Shown here piece by piece: positions 4,766-5,038 of a DNA stretch of 5,038 nucleotides. Location of the stretch: positions 1 to 5,038 of the forward strand of contig JALWRV010000254.1 in the NCBI GenBank assembly GCA_027080545.1. Direction: 5' to 3'. Source of the stretch: Parvularculaceae bacterium. Its GTDB lineage: Bacteria > Pseudomonadota > Alphaproteobacteria > Caulobacterales > Parvularculaceae. Numbering within the stretch: the stretch's first letter is position 1; the number at the start of each line of letters is the position of its first letter. A program made the translations under genes and the position numbers. The notes under the pieces were generated by a model, which saw only the letters and a program-made list of their open reading frames with translations, did not search any database and was not told the origin of the DNA.

Positions 4766-5038
4766 TCATGGGGCTGAAACCTTAAACTCGATACGACGAT
4801 TGAGGGCGCGCCCGGTGGCGGTCTCATTGTCGCCAATGGGCTTGGACTGCCCATAGCCTTTCGCCACAAGACGTTCCGCAGGCACGTTTTTAGCCATCAG
4901 ATAGGCGCGCACCGCTTCGGCGCGGGCTTGCGATAGTTTGAGATCCAAAGCAGCGGATTGGCGATTATCCGTATGAGCTGAAATCTCGATTTGCACAGTC
5001 GGGCATGACCGGGCCGCTTGCGCCAGCCGGTCTAGCAG
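4766..5038 (-). CDS. OmpA-family protein, C-terminal peptidoglycan-binding domain (5' end outside window)
   Basis: The visible 90 codons are an OmpA C-terminal (OmpA/MotB-like) domain, which binds the diaminopimelate of peptidoglycan in the periplasm. Directly visible: IEISAHTDNR with the ligand-binding aspartate of the HTDN motif, LSQARAEAVRAYLMAKNVPAERL with the conserved arginine of the following helix, VAKGYGQSKPIGDN, and the family's closing N-R-R-I-E-F before a short end FKVSAP. The frame is open to the window edge and reads LLDRLAQAARSCPTVQIEI, which is in-family sequence, so the GTG at 4996-4994 is not the start; starting there would remove the first part of the domain. Whether the missing part is a beta-barrel, a lipoprotein signal or a membrane anchor cannot be seen. 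The helix-hairpin-helix gene follows after 27 nt in the same direction. Confidence 0.9.
   Translation of the reverse strand: MLDRLAQAARSCPTVQIEISAHTDNRQSAALDLKLSQARAEAVRAYLMAKNVPAERLVAKGYGQSKPIGDNETATGRALNRRIEFKVSAP

Noticed and set aside
4766..4996. GTG at 4996-4994 as the start of the OmpA-type gene
   Set aside because: Upstream in-frame codons continue the OmpA domain to the window edge, and no Shine-Dalgarno precedes the GTG.

Overview
The window looks like ordinary chromosome from an alphaproteobacterium of moderate GC content. That placement is an inference. It rests on the proline-rich linker plus helix-hairpin-helix protein next to an OmpA-type lipoprotein or porin domain, on the MAPEG and acyl-CoA dehydrogenase types, and on the tRNA sequence. 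No marker gene in the window fixes the genus.

Left part, plus strand (1-3248). The 3' half of tadA (tRNA adenosine-34 deaminase) runs in from the left edge. It is followed by an acyl-CoA dehydrogenase of the ACAD10/11-like type and, 9 nt later, by a small four-helix MAPEG membrane protein. These two are almost certainly one transcript, because the Shine-Dalgarno of the second overlaps the stop codon of the first. After a GC-rich hairpin that may be a terminator comes a stand-alone integral-membrane acyltransferase 3 (OafA/YrhL-like) gene with the family's R-x10-H motif.

Middle (3249-4228). The acyltransferase gene converges on a small minus-strand gene with a C-terminal XRE-type helix-turn-helix and an unrecognised N-terminal half. 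About 250 bases without a recognisable gene separate it from a minus-strand tRNA with a CAU anticodon and an encoded CCA. The acceptor stem of this tRNA fits tRNA-Ile2 (lysidine-modified) better than elongator tRNA-Met. The gene-free stretch holds two overlapping, mutually exclusive hairpins immediately 3' of the tRNA.

Right part, minus strand (4229-5038). A two-gene unit encodes the C-terminal peptidoglycan-binding domain of an OmpA-family protein (5' end outside the window) and, 27 nt downstream, a membrane-anchored protein with a cytoplasmic helix-hairpin-helix (H3TH, COG3743-like) domain. One partner is predicted to touch peptidoglycan and the other carries a nucleic-acid-binding type fold at the inner face of the inner membrane.

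I see no CRISPR array, insertion sequence, transposase, integrase or clear defence system. The least explained pieces are the helix-turn-helix protein with its flanking non-coding DNA next to the tRNA, and the pairing of OmpA with the membrane-anchored helix-hairpin-helix protein.
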